DNA from: Leptobrachium leishanense
Taxonomy: Eukaryota; Chordata; Amphibia; Anura; Megophryidae
NCBI GenBank assembly: GCA_009667805.1
Contig: CM019066.1
Span: forward strand, 331,136,619-331,200,618
Direction: 5' to 3'
Length of the DNA: 64,000 nucleotides
Shown here: piece after piece, positions 1 through 10,659 of the stretch
How the letters are laid out: each line of letters begins with the position of its first letter
Numbering within the stretch: position 1 is the first letter of the stretch
Notes under the pieces: model-generated
What the model was told of the DNA's origin: nothing
The model's input: only the letters and a program-made list of their open reading frames with translations
The model's database searches: none
Program-made: the position numbers and the translations under genes

Positions 1-1365
1 AGCAACAACAGATTTCTCTTCCTCGGATTAGTAAATCCTATTTGTTAAATAGGTGGTTGTAAAGAAACGAAAAACTAGTGCAAAATACTGACCAAAACAG
101 CCACGTTAAAAGAAATATGTTGGACGGCTTTTCAACTTTTACTGTATTGGTATACATTTTGTATGTTTGTTCATCTGTCCCTTCATTCAAAACAAACTTT
201 AAAGAACGAATCTGGTCCCGTATAAAAACGAGCAACACCTCGATTTCATAGCCCAGATTCCGCATTTGTAAATTTCAGCTGTGGGTAGAACGTTGCTTGG
301 TTGGTTTCAAGCATTTTTTAGGTTAGGAATCACAAACAAGCTTTTCACTAAACTCACTGAACCACCGAAGAGCCTAAGAAAACAACCGTTTCTTGAAGGT
401 ATACATAGTTCAAAGAGCTGCATAAATGTTTATACGCCAGGAGTTTAAAATGACTATCACTCACAAGTGGCAGATACACAAGTGTGGGATTTATCTGCTT
501 TACTTTGATTTACTTTGTGAAATGTAACCAAAACACGCTGACCTGGTACACTGCAATTTACAAACACTGTGGTTGGAAATGGCTTAAATTTTACTTACCA
601 ATCAAATATTTTTTATTGAGAAAAGGAAAAGCAAGAACATAGCTTCTCAGTACAGATAAATAGCAAAATATTGATGAAAACTTATATTCAATAAAGACAG
701 AGCACATTATAATCCATCCAATTGCAACAGGAAAACTACATGTAGTACATTCAAATAAGAGCAGTAGCTGTCGGGCACCAGTAGTACAACTGTCCACAGT
801 AGAGATTATATACTTCACGTCTACTGGACCACAGAAAATGAGTTAACGTTTTGCTTGTTCAGCAGGTGTAGAGTCACCAAAAAGAAAAACAGAAGGTGTG
901 AGATAGTGAGTAAGGTCAAGATAGAGAGCAATAGAGAAACACAAGAATGAGAAAAAAAAGAGGAGGAAGGGGAAAAAAGTGGGGGGAGAGGGAGAAGGAA
1001 GAGAAACAAAAAGGGGGTAGAGGGTGTGTGGTTGGAGAGGGGGCCAAACCGGTTGAGGTCTAGGGTAGATATATGAACCTGAAAAACAAAACGGCAGCGC
1101 TACTTCACTCTTTCGGGGGAAAGGATGTACACAGGGAAAGGGAAGAGAACACAAGAACAATATAATGCCAACAGTCAAAAAGGACTGGTGGAGAATACCA
1201 TTGAATTCAAAGGACACTTGAAGTCAAATAAAGCATACATTATGCATATTAAGGAAAGTTCTAAAAAATGAGGATGGTTTCTGTGCACGAGTGTTCTTTC
1301 TTCTGTTGGTGGGTATGTGTCCAACTTGTGGGGTGGATACCTCAACAGAGAAAGAGAAAAGTACG
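1..1365. other. Unassigned AT-rich DNA
   Basis: No terminal repeats, exon-like reading frame or RNA gene could be recognised. A purine-rich stretch near 940-1040 opens spurious frames on the opposite strand. The stretch ends where the left arm of the Penelope-like inverted repeat begins. Confidence 0.5.
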
Positions 1366-1660
1366 TAGTGTAATATTGTATGTCCAAATGGAATGAAAAA
1401 GGTAATTGAAAAAGGACTCACATTCTTCGAGAGCTACCAGCCCTCATATGTTCACCTTCCAGGTTGTTTATAGGCCAACCGGTTTGCCCTTGGACTCACG
1501 GCTCAGGTCTCCATATGTGGTGTAGATCATCTCAGGCACCTCTATAGATAAAGGATATGGATGCTCGGAGAGTAGAGTGGATGAGTTAAAAGGGCATTTA
1601 TTATTCCCAAAAAGAAAGAAATACAAACGAGGAATACAGTGATATTCAAATAAAATCAGA
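1366..1660 (-). repeat. Left inverted arm of Penelope-like element (pLTR-like)
   Basis: This 295-base arm is the near-perfect reverse complement of 2171-2459. Penelope-like elements are known for terminal repeats (pLTRs) that can be arranged in direct or inverted order, which fits a reverse-transcriptase remnant lying between the two arms. Small indels separate the arms, for example near 1425 against 2400, so the pair is not a recent perfect palindrome. Confidence 0.75.
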
Positions 1661-1687
1661 TATAAAAAAAACAAAAAAAGGTTTATT

Positions 1688-1726
1688 GCTAGACGCGTTT
1701 CGTACCTATTTATCATCTGGAAGGGG
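1688..1726 (-). ncRNA. Degenerate hammerhead-ribozyme-like motif
   Basis: Read on the minus strand this stretch contains CAGATGA, a short spacer, then CGAAACGCGTC. That resembles the hammerhead core CUGAUGA, stem II, CGAAAC, a two-pair stem III and a GUC cleavage triplet, the minimal type reported in Penelope-like elements. Stem II is weak and the first core box has U changed to A, so it is probably inactive. It lies between the left arm and the reverse-transcriptase remnant, as expected for a pLTR ribozyme. Confidence 0.4.
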
Positions 1727-1737
1727 AGTGAGGCCGA

Positions 1738-2150
1738 TTTAAATGATTTTTTGGAACAATTGAATAGAAATAATTGGGGGATCTTTTTGGAGACCCAATA
1801 TAGCTCAAATGAAATAAACTTTCTGGATTTAACCATCTATATAGAAAATATGAAAATAAAGACCAAAACTTACTTCAAACCCGTACATACTAATAGTTGT
1901 ATCCAATTCACCAGCTGTCATTCCCACAGCTGGTTAAAAAGTGTCAATTCACTCGTATTCGAAGAAACTGCAGAGACGACGATATCTTTGAAGTACAAGC
2001 GTTAAAGATGAGACAGGATTTTAAAGAGGTTATAAGGAGGACCTCCTTGACGCAACCATGGATAAGATCAGAAAGAAGGAGAGAAAGGATCTCATACAAT
2101 ATAAACCACAACCACCGATTATGGAGAACATCTCCTCTGGGGTCCCACTT
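1738..2150 (+). pseudogene. Penelope-like element polyprotein fragment (RT C-terminal part)
   Basis: Two overlapping frames on the plus strand carry motifs typical of the C-terminal part of a Penelope-like (Neptune-type) reverse transcriptase: EINFLDLTIYIENMKIKTKT followed by the cysteine/histidine stretch SCHSHSWLK, then, one frame over, QFTRIRRNCRDDD and a downstream KMRQDF segment. The change of frame near residue 55 of the first open frame shows a frameshift. The catalytic palm and a complete GIY-YIG endonuclease are absent. Penelope-like elements move by target-primed reverse transcription; this copy cannot. It lies between inverted pLTR-like arms, which supports the assignment. Recognition is from memory of the family. 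Confidence 0.7.
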
Positions 2151-2170
2151 ATTTATAATTTTAATTGCCA

Positions 2171-2459
2171 TCTGATTTTATTTGAATATCACTGTATTCC
2201 TCGTTTGTATTTATTTCTTTTTGGGAATAATAAATGCCCTTTTAACTCATCCACTCTACTCTCCGAGCATCCATATCCTTTATCTATAGAGGTGCCTGAG
2301 ATGATCTACACCACATATGGAGACCTGAGCCGTGAGTCCAAGGGCAAACCGGTTGGCCTATAAACAACCTGGAAGGTGAACATATGAGGGCTGGTAGCTC
2401 TGTGCGAGTCCTTTTTCAATTACCTTTTTCATTCCATTTGGACATACAATATTACACTA
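2171..2459 (+). repeat. Right inverted arm of Penelope-like element (pLTR-like)
   Basis: Reverse complement of 1366-1660. Inside this arm, near 2330-2355, the sequence TGAGTCC, AAG, GGCAAACC resembles a decayed hammerhead core (box CUGAUGAG, stem II, GAAAC). This is weaker than the motif at 1688-1726 and is noted only as a possibility. Confidence 0.72.
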
Positions 2460-3441
2460 TTTTCTGGTTATCCATTATCTCTGGTATTGGGGAGATACCT
2501 TTTTGGCTCTTATAGCGATCTTCACTTCTCTCCCTCCATCCTGTAAGCACACTACCCTCTAGTTTTTGTGTTAGATATATGAACCTGTCAGGACGAATCC
2601 ACAATGGAGAGATGATATGTGAGAGAGCTCTGGGCGCTGGGTCACCTCCGTTGGTCTGCTCTACCACCCTAGTCCGGGCACGGTGCCTCCAGCCAGCACC
2701 TAAAGGATGAAGAGGATAGGAAGGCGCTCCAGTCGTACCACGTAGCATTATAATCGTCCGCCCACTTTTCCGGGGGTAAAGTCGCCGTTTCAATGGACTT
2801 AATTGATTAAATTTTCGTAACTAGATCTCTGGGTGAAGGCACCGTAGATGAGTTCTAAGGAATCCGTATGAGTGTACGTGCTGCCATCAGGATCCTGAGT
2901 AGTACTGATTTCTTCAGTGATTTTACGGACAAGCTTAAATTTTACTTAACATGTTCAGAATCTATGTTAAGATGTAGGTGGATTTGCTTCATGCCTTGAC
3001 AAAAGGATGCATTTTGTGTTGTCATTCAATGTACCAATTGAACTTCTTTTTCATTTTACTTTGTACCACTTGGTTTCAAGGTCGTATTTTGTTCAAAATG
3101 AAAAGGTAGACTAATTTGTCCTGCCCGTCTGAAAAGGTTTTAAAAACGTCTGTAGACTATTTCACAAGCACACACATGCACTATTAGTAAGTAGGTAATT
3201 ATGTGTCGTCTGAGTCAAATATACATGTAACAACTTTGCACTGAGAGTTAGGCATTGCCGTCTGATTAAAGGCTAAGCACGTTTAAGTAACAAAGTAGAC
3301 AAAACCGTTTTAAAATATATATTATGATGGTGTTTGCTCTCCTGTTGCTTCCAAAGTGTATTTTTCATAAAGCTTTGTCAGTACAAAACGCAGAAAGTAG
3401 TCGGCAAAGGTTTCTATATGTGGGGCTTGAATAATAATCCC
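2460..3441. other. Unassigned DNA right of the Penelope-like element
   Basis: No gene or complete element is recognised. The first 340 bases are less AT-rich than their surroundings and may still belong to the Penelope-like insertion, but no boundary or duplication is visible. Confidence 0.4.
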
Positions 3442-3445
3442 TTAA

Positions 3446-3736
3446 CGACGGGCACAGCCCGTCGGGGTGGTTTAAAGCCGGCGAGCAATACAGGTACACC
3501 TCGCCGACAGGTGCCGTTGCGAGACATAGATTGAGGCCTGCCCCGCAGCCGTCGCACGTGTCATTGGCTGCCAGGGGAAGGCCTGAGTTCAGGTTGTCTC
3601 TGTGCAGTCAATTGTGCGTAGGCTGCGGGGAGGACCAAGGCGTCTATTGAAGACAGCCGGGCGTACCTGTACACCCTGCGTCTTCAAAGCGCTCCTGCCG
3701 CACAGACAGCATAGTACGTTCGGGGGCAGCAAGGGG
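3446..3736. mobile_element. TTAA-flanked non-autonomous element
   Basis: The block is GC-rich and flanked by TTAA at 3442-3445 and 3737-3740. Its right end reads, inward from TTAA, CCCCTTGCTGCC, close to the ends of the TTAA elements at 52833-54191 and 55448-57209. TTAA target duplication is typical of piggyBac and Kolobok elements. The left end is less similar. Short inverted motifs occur inside (GACGGGC...GCCCGTC; GGTACACC...GTGTACAGG). No coding remnant is visible. Confidence 0.4.
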
Positions 3737-3768
3737 TTAAATACTGGAATAATTAAAGTGCATTAAAT

Positions 3769-3967
3769 CTTTACTCCAGTGGTTCCCAACCGCGGTCCTC
3801 AAGTACCCCCAACAGGCAGGGTTGCCAGATATCTGAAGCACAGCACAGGTGATATGATTTGCTGCTCAGTGACTGCAGGATTCAGTCTGCTTTTCCCCAA
3901 GGTGATCTGCAAAACCTGTCCTGTGGGGGGTACTTGTGGACCACGGTTGGGAACCACTGCTTTACTC
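3769..3967. mobile_element. 183-bp palindromic hAT MITE with 8-bp TSD
   Basis: The element spans 3777-3959. It starts CAGTGGTTCCCAACCGCGGT and ends with the inverted form (GGTTGGGAACCACTG), giving terminal inverted repeats of about 38 bases. It is flanked by a perfect 8-bp duplication, ctttactc (3769-3776 and 3960-3967), the size made by hAT transposases. It has no coding capacity. Confidence 0.92.
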
Positions 3968-4023
3968 CATACCTTTGATGTTCAAAGGAACACTTTACTC
4001 ATCCTGACCACTTTATTGTTTTA

Positions 4024-5473
4024 GGGCCCTATTACATTCTTCACGTATTTGTTTTGCGTGCCCGCAAATGCGCATTTGCACGAGTGCAAAACTATTTGCG
4101 CAGAACGTCGTATTTCAACGTTCACGCAAACGATGCGCGTTATCGTTTAACGTGGATGGACTTGCGCGAGGGTGATGAACTGTGCGCGTCCTATACTTAA
4201 CATTGTGAGCGCAAATGCATTAGTATTACAAGTATTACAATCTTCGCGCAACATTTAACGTTCAACGTTTGCGCGCATAATTTTAACGTCTTTGAAAAGC
4301 TGGTGATAACAGCAAATTATTATTATTATTATTCTTTATTTATAAAGCGCCAGCATATTCCGCAGCGCTGTACAATAAGCACAGTATAGACAGGGTTACA
4401 ATACATTGAACAACATTTGACAAACAATACAGGAGGAGATGAGGGCCCTATTCCCGTAGGAACTCACAATCTGGGAGGGTTGGGGTTGGAAACAGGAGGA
4501 GAGGACTGTAAGGTGAGAGTGATTGATGGTTGCGTCAGTGAGTTGGGTGGTAGGCTTCCCTAAATAGGAACCTTTTAAGGGAGCGTTTGAAGGAAGAGAA
4601 GTTAGGGGAAAGTCTGACAGTGCGAGGGAGAGCGTTCCAGAGAGTGGGGGTTGCACGTGAGAAATCCTGCAGTCTATCATGGGAAGAGGTGATGCGGGGA
4701 GAAGCTAGGCGCAGGTCACTGTTTGACCTTAGGGAGCGGGCTGGGGTGTATTTGGTGATTAGTGAGGACAGGTAGTGGGGAGCTGAGTTAGTGAGGCTTT
4801 TGTAGGTAAGGATAAGGATTTTGAACTTAATTCTCCAGTGGATGGGGAGCCAGTGAAGGGACTCACAGAGGGGAGCGGCAGAGACAGAGCGGCGGGTGAG
4901 GTGAATTAGCCTGGCGGAGGCATTCAGGATGGATTGTAGGAGGGAGAGGCGGGACAGAGGGAGGCCAGATAAGAGATTATTGCAATAGTCGAGTCGGGAG
5001 ATTACCAGGGCATGTATGAGTTGTTTTGTGGTGACAGCGACACGTTCTGGCCGAAACCAAATACACCAGCACCAAAAAAAATACAGCACAGTATAGTTAC
5101 ACATTCTACACATACCCAAACCAAAAAATTGTGAATTCGTGCATATTTTTTTATTGCTGCAGCATGTATACTCAGATTTATTTTGACAGGCGCAAAAACG
5201 TAAGTGAGTCAATTAAGGTGAATTGATGTCAATTAAGGTTGTTAATTCTGATTGGCTGAGTCCCGCGAAAAAAACAGTCCGCGCACTGATTTACGTGCGC
5301 AACGTTACTGCGCACGTATTACACTTCGTTTTGCGTGTCGTTTTTCCAAACGTTATTTTTTGACGGATGAGAAAATGCGCGAGGATTGCAATACCCCATT
5401 AATTTTTGCGCGACAACGCATTTTGCCGTGCACAAAGAAATCTGCGCAATTGCGTGACGATTGTAATAGGGCC
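4024..5473. mobile_element. MITE with GGGCCCTATTACA ends, split by a LINE insertion
   Basis: The left end GGGCCCTATTACATTCTTCA is matched in inverse at 5450-5473 (TGACGATTGTAATAGGGCC). The interior is rich in GCGC/CGTT motifs. A second copy in opposite orientation begins at 45034, and a related element with GGGCCCTATTCCA ends lies at 49601-50087. No clean TSD could be defined. A LINE fragment at about 4318-5040 interrupts it, so the original element was about 0.7 kb. Confidence 0.7.
4318..5045 (-). pseudogene. 5'-truncated L2/CR1-group LINE, C-terminal RT region and tail
   Basis: The minus-strand frame from about 5045 to 4535 encodes the characteristic end of L2/CR1-group reverse transcriptases. 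It contains ALVISRLDYCNNLLSGLP, then SLHWLPIHWRIKFKIL, APHYLS, SRATPTLWNALP and FKRSLKRFLF in the usual order. The 3' end on the left carries an ATT/AAT microsatellite (4318-4335), as expected for LINEs that end in short tandem repeats. The endonuclease and RT core are missing, consistent with normal 5' truncation. It sits inside the MITE at 4024-5473. The choice between L2 and CR1 is not certain. Confidence 0.85.
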
Positions 5474-5479
5474 TTTGAA

Positions 5480-6540
5480 GATTTCTGGATATGAGCAGTG
5501 CCCCCTGCTGCCATGATCTGCCCCCTGCTTCACTCGCAGGTTAAGTGTAGGAGTTTCCTCCACCCCAACCAACATCACCAGTAGCCAGGATTTTGAATTT
5601 CCTGTTCACCAACCACCAGGTCGGTCAGTAGTGACATCATCACGTAGAGAACATGCGACCGTCAACTCCTATGCATACGCAGCTCCGATCCATCGCTTTG
5701 CGCAGGCCCTATGGAGCTTGCATACATAGCAAGTTCCGTTGTGGTGCGCAGTTTGCGATTCATACGCTACACAAGTTGCATAGGAGCGCAAATTGCGTTA
5801 GATAGCTGCAGGGACTTCCCTGTTCCGGAGTCCCTGAGCCGAAGAGGAGGAGCAGCGAACGGCGAGGGAGAAAAGTTCACAAAAAGAAAGCGAAAAATTA
5901 AATAATAATTGGACAGGTGTTGTCAGCAGCCTCTGCCCAATAAAAAAAGGAACTCTATTTTTAAAATGAGTATTTGTTTAAAGCTGCCTGCTCTTTTATT
6001 TATATGGATACTTTTAGAATATGTAAATATACGGTAGTCAAAAAATATATAATGTGTGCGTGTACTGTATATGTATATAAGAAATGAAGTATTTCATAGG
6101 GATGGGATGTGGATAACGTGCATTTGCATGAAATTAAGAAAAAAAAAATTGTTACACTGGTAGCGTTGCTTGGCTCCTCTCCCAGAAAGCAGACTTCTTC
6201 AGGAATAGACTCCGTTCAGGCACAGTCTGCAGGGTGAAACCCCTTTGGATAATTTCAGTCGGAATTGCAGAAATGGTGAAAGTGAACTTTAACAAAGTCA
6301 CAATTTTACTAATAGACAATTTCCTCCGAGAGCATGTCAAATCATTCTATCAATTAAGGTTTCATTTTAATGGCTTCAAATAGTTAATTTCCTTTCTGTA
6401 GTTAAAAGAGCAGGAAGCAGCCCTGGATGTTTATAATTTTTTGATTAGGAGGCAGTGCATCCTGTGATAATGGAGGGTCTGGAAATGCTCCTTAACTCTT
6501 TTAATCTCCTTCTTTATTGATTACAGTTGGCCTTGCACAC
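5480..6540. other. Unassigned AT-rich DNA
   Basis: No recognisable gene, terminal repeat or RNA structure. Small open frames here lack any family motif. Confidence 0.4.
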
Positions 6541-6554
6541 TGGTGTCTGTTACA

Positions 6555-6582
6555 TTGAATATATATATATATATATATTCAA
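6555..6582. repeat. (AT)n microsatellite
   Basis: An uninterrupted run of about twelve AT units flanked by GA and TC. Confidence 0.9.
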
Positions 6583-6650
6583 ATTTTTATTTTGTTTGAG
6601 GAAGGGAATCCATAAGTAATATGCAATGATAAACTTTGTAGGAAAAATTA

Positions 6651-6778
6651 CTTTTTTTTTTTGAGAAAGGATTTTACCAGGAAGGATACATTGAGATACA
6701 TTGAAAGGTTGCTCGCTGGGATCGAACCCATGACTCCACAGGCTCTCTCCATACAGAGCAGTGATGTTAATCTTGTCC
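6651..6778 (-). mobile_element. tRNA-derived SINE-like copy
   Basis: On the minus strand the sequence begins with a region containing GGGTTCGATCCCAGC, a good match to a Pol III B box (GGTTCGANNCC). It continues into TCAATGTATCCTTCCTGGTA and ends in an A-rich tail (the T run at 6652-6662 on the plus strand). A B box followed by a LINE-like 3' tail and poly(A) is the normal SINE plan. The same tail occurs at 26614-26670 (plus) and 30298-30360 (minus). The A box is not clearly resolved. Confidence 0.55.
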
Positions 6779-6994
6779 ACCCAGCCGGTACCATTTAAAA
6801 ATGAAGTGGGGCTCATTCATATATCCTTATTTAGAGGATTTTCAGTTCAAGTAACAATAGTTATGGCACTTTGGACTTGGGGTGCATGTGATGTTCTATA
6901 TTATTTCCTTGGCCTCCCTTGTATGCAGTGTTACGTAATCTATGTTATGCAAGAAATTTTTTATTATCTATCCGTTATCTTGCTGAGAGATTAG

Positions 6995-7345
6995 CCTTCT
7001 GTCATACTCTGTCTCAGGAATGTGTTAATATCTGTTTATATTTGAGTAGTATGTAGTCTGCTTTGTCAGGCAAACACTGCCTCAATATCTGTTTGCCAAT
7101 CGCAATTGTATTGTTCTGTCTGCCTAGAAATGTTGAGCAAATGTTTATCCAATTACCTGTTTAAGTTTAATTAGGTCTCCCAACACTTTCTATGGGGGGG
7201 GGGGCGTTTGTGTCTGTAAATGACCCATGTTTGACCGTATAAATATGTGTGCTTGCCCCCAATTGAAAGAGTTCTTCTGCTGTTACTCTGAACACTGGTG
7301 TTGCCTAGTGATTTGGGGTAAATCTTTATTATTTTGGGAGCTCGT
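6995..7345 (+). repeat. Possible retroviral LTR remnant with primer-binding-site-like end
   Basis: TATAAATA at about 7240 is followed by a leader rich in short CT blocks, then TTTTGGGAGCTCGTTTTCCTG near 7335-7355. The last segment resembles the junction of a gammaretrovirus-like LTR with a tRNA-Pro primer-binding site (TGGGGGCTCGTCCGGGAT), with several mismatches. No CA end, polyadenylation signal or target duplication is clear, so this is only a candidate. Confidence 0.22.
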
Positions 7346-8319
7346 TTTCCTGCCCTAAATGTTACTGCTTCTGCATGGTAACTTAGGGAGGTTTGGGCTG
7401 AGGTACCTGGATTTCGGATTCCAACTTGGAGAAAGCGAGAGTCTGACAGAAGCACACCGTCGAGGTGCCTGGCGGTCCATCACAGGCACTAATAGATTTT
7501 TTTTTTTCCTCAGGGATATTTTTTTTACATTAGTTTCCCCCCCCCCAGAAATTACATAAGGCACAGTTAAGATAGCAACAATAAAAGTGTGCAACAAACG
7601 CTACAGTGTGACAAAATCACAATTGATAGTGCTGTTATTTTGAGGGGACTGCAAATTTACACTATTATACAAGCTCACTATACTATACAAGCTCACTTAT
7701 TTACATTGTAGCAAAGTGTTATTTCTTCAGTGTTGTCACATGAAACGATATAATAAAATATTTACAAAACTGTGAGGGTTGTACTCACACCTGTGAGATA
7801 TATCAATATATATATATATTATATATACAATATCTGTATTTTAGCAAAAATCTATGACAAAACCTATAATTATTTTCACTTGGGCTGGGGTCACATGAGT
7901 GCACATGTGCGTGGAAGGAACGTCCGAGAGAACGTTCTTTCCACTCGGTTGCCCCTGTGGCCAGCTCACTGTGTGAACGTTAGTGCGCTCAGCCCAGTGG
8001 TGTATTTAGGTTTTGTGCTGCCTAGGCCTGACTAAACTCGTGCACCCCCTAATTTAAATTTGACACACCCCTTCCTGTCAAGGGCATACCTCTTCCTGGT
8101 TAATCCCCACCCTTCCTCTTTAAGCTCCACCTTTTCCTCTTAGAGCTCCGCCTTTTCCTCTCTTTATATTAAAAGTGGATACCAAGTGCCTACTTGTATA
8201 TTTTGTATACCATTTCAAATGTACCTATTGCGATAAATAAAATTATGAAATGTTTAAATTCAAGCATTTTTACAAAGAACAGCCACGCATGTCAAGTATA
8301 CTGGATCACAGCTGCTCTA

Positions 8320-8700
8320 ATTGGTTGAACAATAAAATCCACAGAAACCTGCACTGCATATGAGTGTATCACAGAGCTGCACAGCAATTAAACCCACAGA
8401 AATGGGCACTGTGTATGAGCATATCAGAACTGCACAGCAATAAAACTCACAGTAATGTGCAGTGTGTATGAGCGTATCCCAGAGCTCCAGGGCAATAAAA
8501 CTCACAGTAATATGCAGTGTGTATCACAGAATCCACAGCAATAAAACTCCCAGCAATGCAATGTGCAGTGTGTATGAGTGTATTAGAATCCACAGCAAGA
8601 AAACTCCCAGCAATGCAATGTGCGGTGTGTATGAGTGCATCAGAATCCACTGCAATAAGACTCCCAGCAAACCGAGTGAATATGAGCAAACAGCAATTAT
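8320..8700. repeat. Minisatellite, about 50-55 bp unit, inside hAT-A
   Basis: About seven diverged units built around CAGCAATAAAACTCACAGTA followed by TGTGCAGTGTGTATGAG. The same unit recurs in hAT-A copy 2 (25510-25870) and, inverted, in the unrelated hAT-B at 12205-12380. The open frames seen here on both strands are products of the repeat. Confidence 0.85.
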
Positions 8701-8916
8701 TTATTCTATATTTACCGGCCTCCGTCTGTGGTAGAGCTGTGTGCAGAGTCAGCAGGGACTGTGTATGGACTCAGGATCGCGGCTGTGTCTGTGCATGGAG
8801 CCATCTTGTCAGCAGTGGGGTGCCACTGCCAGAGGGTGCACCGTGGCTTTGATTCCCTTCCGGTGGGTGTTCAGTCCAGAATAGAGTGAGAGTCCGTATT
8901 AATGAAAGGGCGGGCA

Positions 8917-9020
8917 GCTGCGTGCGTGTCACGTGGTTCAGCCAGTCAGGTGGTACAGAAAAAAATAAGTAAACTCAGTACCACCTGACTGGCCGACCGC
9001 GTGACCTGCATGCACGCAGC
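8917..9020. repeat. Palindrome with arms of about 42 bases
   Basis: GCAGCTGCGTGCGTGTCACG...AGTCAGGTGGTAC is mirrored by GTACCACCTGACTGG...GTGACCTGCATGCACGCAGC around a spacer of about 20 bases. A related palindrome occurs at 53432-53615 in a different element, and only its left half occurs at 25995-26045. Confidence 0.85.
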
Positions 9021-10659
9021 CTCACCAGGAGCCAGGAAGCTCAATGACAAATTTCTATCACTGCAGTGCTGGTTAAGGAAAGGTCCACTTTAAACTGCAG
9101 TAAGCAGACAGGGCTTCATATTCTGCTGATACCCCCCCCCCTTTACCTGCCATTTACTGTCATCTTCTCTCTCTGCACACAAATCACATCCCCCTCCCCT
9201 CTCCTAGAGCTGCTGCGGGGCAGGGGAGGAGCTATGGAGGGAGGAGAGGGGGATTTTTATTCTATTTGATTTTATTCCGTATGCAAACGCCCTTTTCCAC
9301 TGCTCATTGTTTGAGAACACAGCTCAAAGCTGACACACAGTGACAGTGGCACCTCCTAGTACCCCCTAATGACACTCAAATAATCACTGGTACCTGGGGC
9401 GGCCCGCCCTCCACCACTCCCCTAAGTACACCACTGCTCTGTGATATGCTCACACACAAGTTTGGTGAACTGCCAGCAAGTACGGTGCTGTTTGAAGGCA
9501 TTGCAAATCCCCATAGAGAAGTAATGGTTAATCTATTCAGAGAACACTAAACAGCAGAGAAATGGCAGTGAAATGCCCTGATGTTCGGTGGTTTCGATCA
9601 GCAGGTTTATTCAGGCGAACCCCATAGGTTTCAATGTTAAAAATATTCCCGTTTTTATGCAATATCTAATAAACCATTTATTATTTTAATCTGCAGTAAA
9701 AAGTGTTTGATTTTGTTTTTGGTACCCTTTAGTCATTTTTCAGCAAACTTCCCCTCCTTTTGTTTTTAATAGCGGTTTTTCTTTTTTCTGTAACAGAACT
9801 TTTTATTATCAATCATCGGATCTTATATGTAAATTCCTGACATTTTCGTTCGGTAGTTCTTTTGAAAACATCAGGCCACGGGTTTGCGGTGGCAGCATTC
9901 AGCAGCCGACTCCATGCACTTTGGGGACCCTGCGGTGAATGGTGAATTCACTGCAGGGTGGGGAAATTTTATTCCCCGAAGTGCAGGGAACTACAGAACA
10001 CCAACATGTTGGCGTCATTTCGGTGTGGGGCCACCAGTGCGGGCCGCCGCCCCCTGGAAAGTGCCACCCTAGGCCTAGGCCTTGTTGGCCTAGGCCAAAA
10101 TACCCCACTGGATCAGCCATACAAGGCGCGAGTCTCTTATGGGGGATCACTTTGTAGACCTGTCAAACAGGGCCGTAGGGAGGGCGAGGCGAGTGAGGCA
10201 CGTGCCTCGGGCACAGCTGCAAGGGGGCGCAGCCAGGGATGATCAGCAGCAGTGTAGTGGCAGTGTAGCTTTGAGCTGCCACAGGGGCAGGCACACGCAA
10301 GCGTTACTCTTACAGCACAGAGGGCCGCTCTGGCTACTGTTTGTGCCCCTGCAGAAAAAAAAAACTTTACCCGATGCCGGAGCTGTGTTATATTTTCAGG
10401 TAGCCCAGCGCGCTGCTCACTCAAAACAAAAGGCACAGTGAACTCCGCGCTGGACTTCCTCTGAGTTCACATTTCTCCATCCCCCAGTCACTAGAGGTCC
10501 CAGCTGTGTCCCTCTGCCATCAGTTCCGGGTCAGCGATTTGACATCAAGCTGACGGAACGTCATTACCAGAGGCCGCGGCAAAGTCTGTCTGAACTCCTC
10601 CACTCCACGTGCTGCAGCCAGAGCAACGGCAAGACAAGCATTAAAAAAACCTGCTAACC

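Larger units (their letters stand above)
7995..10110 (+). mobile_element. hAT-A, copy 1 (non-autonomous)
   Basis: Starts CAGTGGTGTATTTAGG and ends with its near inverse (CCAAAATACCCCACTG). It is flanked by gctcagcc (7987-7994) and gatcagcc (10111-10118), a 7-of-8 match to a hAT-style TSD. Copy 2 lies at 25174-26785. Inside are a 50-55-bp minisatellite (8320-8700), a strong palindrome (8917-9020) and a second internal terminus-like sequence at 9424-9436 (CTAAGTACACCACTG), which suggests a composite or re-inserted end. There is no transposase frame. Confidence 0.85.

Noticed and set aside
6700..6775. tRNA gene on the minus strand
   Set aside because: A B box is present, but no cloverleaf or clear A box can be drawn and the sequence runs into a LINE-like tail and poly(A); a SINE fits better.
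8447..8852. Histidine- and cysteine-containing frames in hAT-A that look like short repeats of a small protein
   Set aside because: They follow the minisatellite unit and appear on both strands; copy 2 does not keep the frames.
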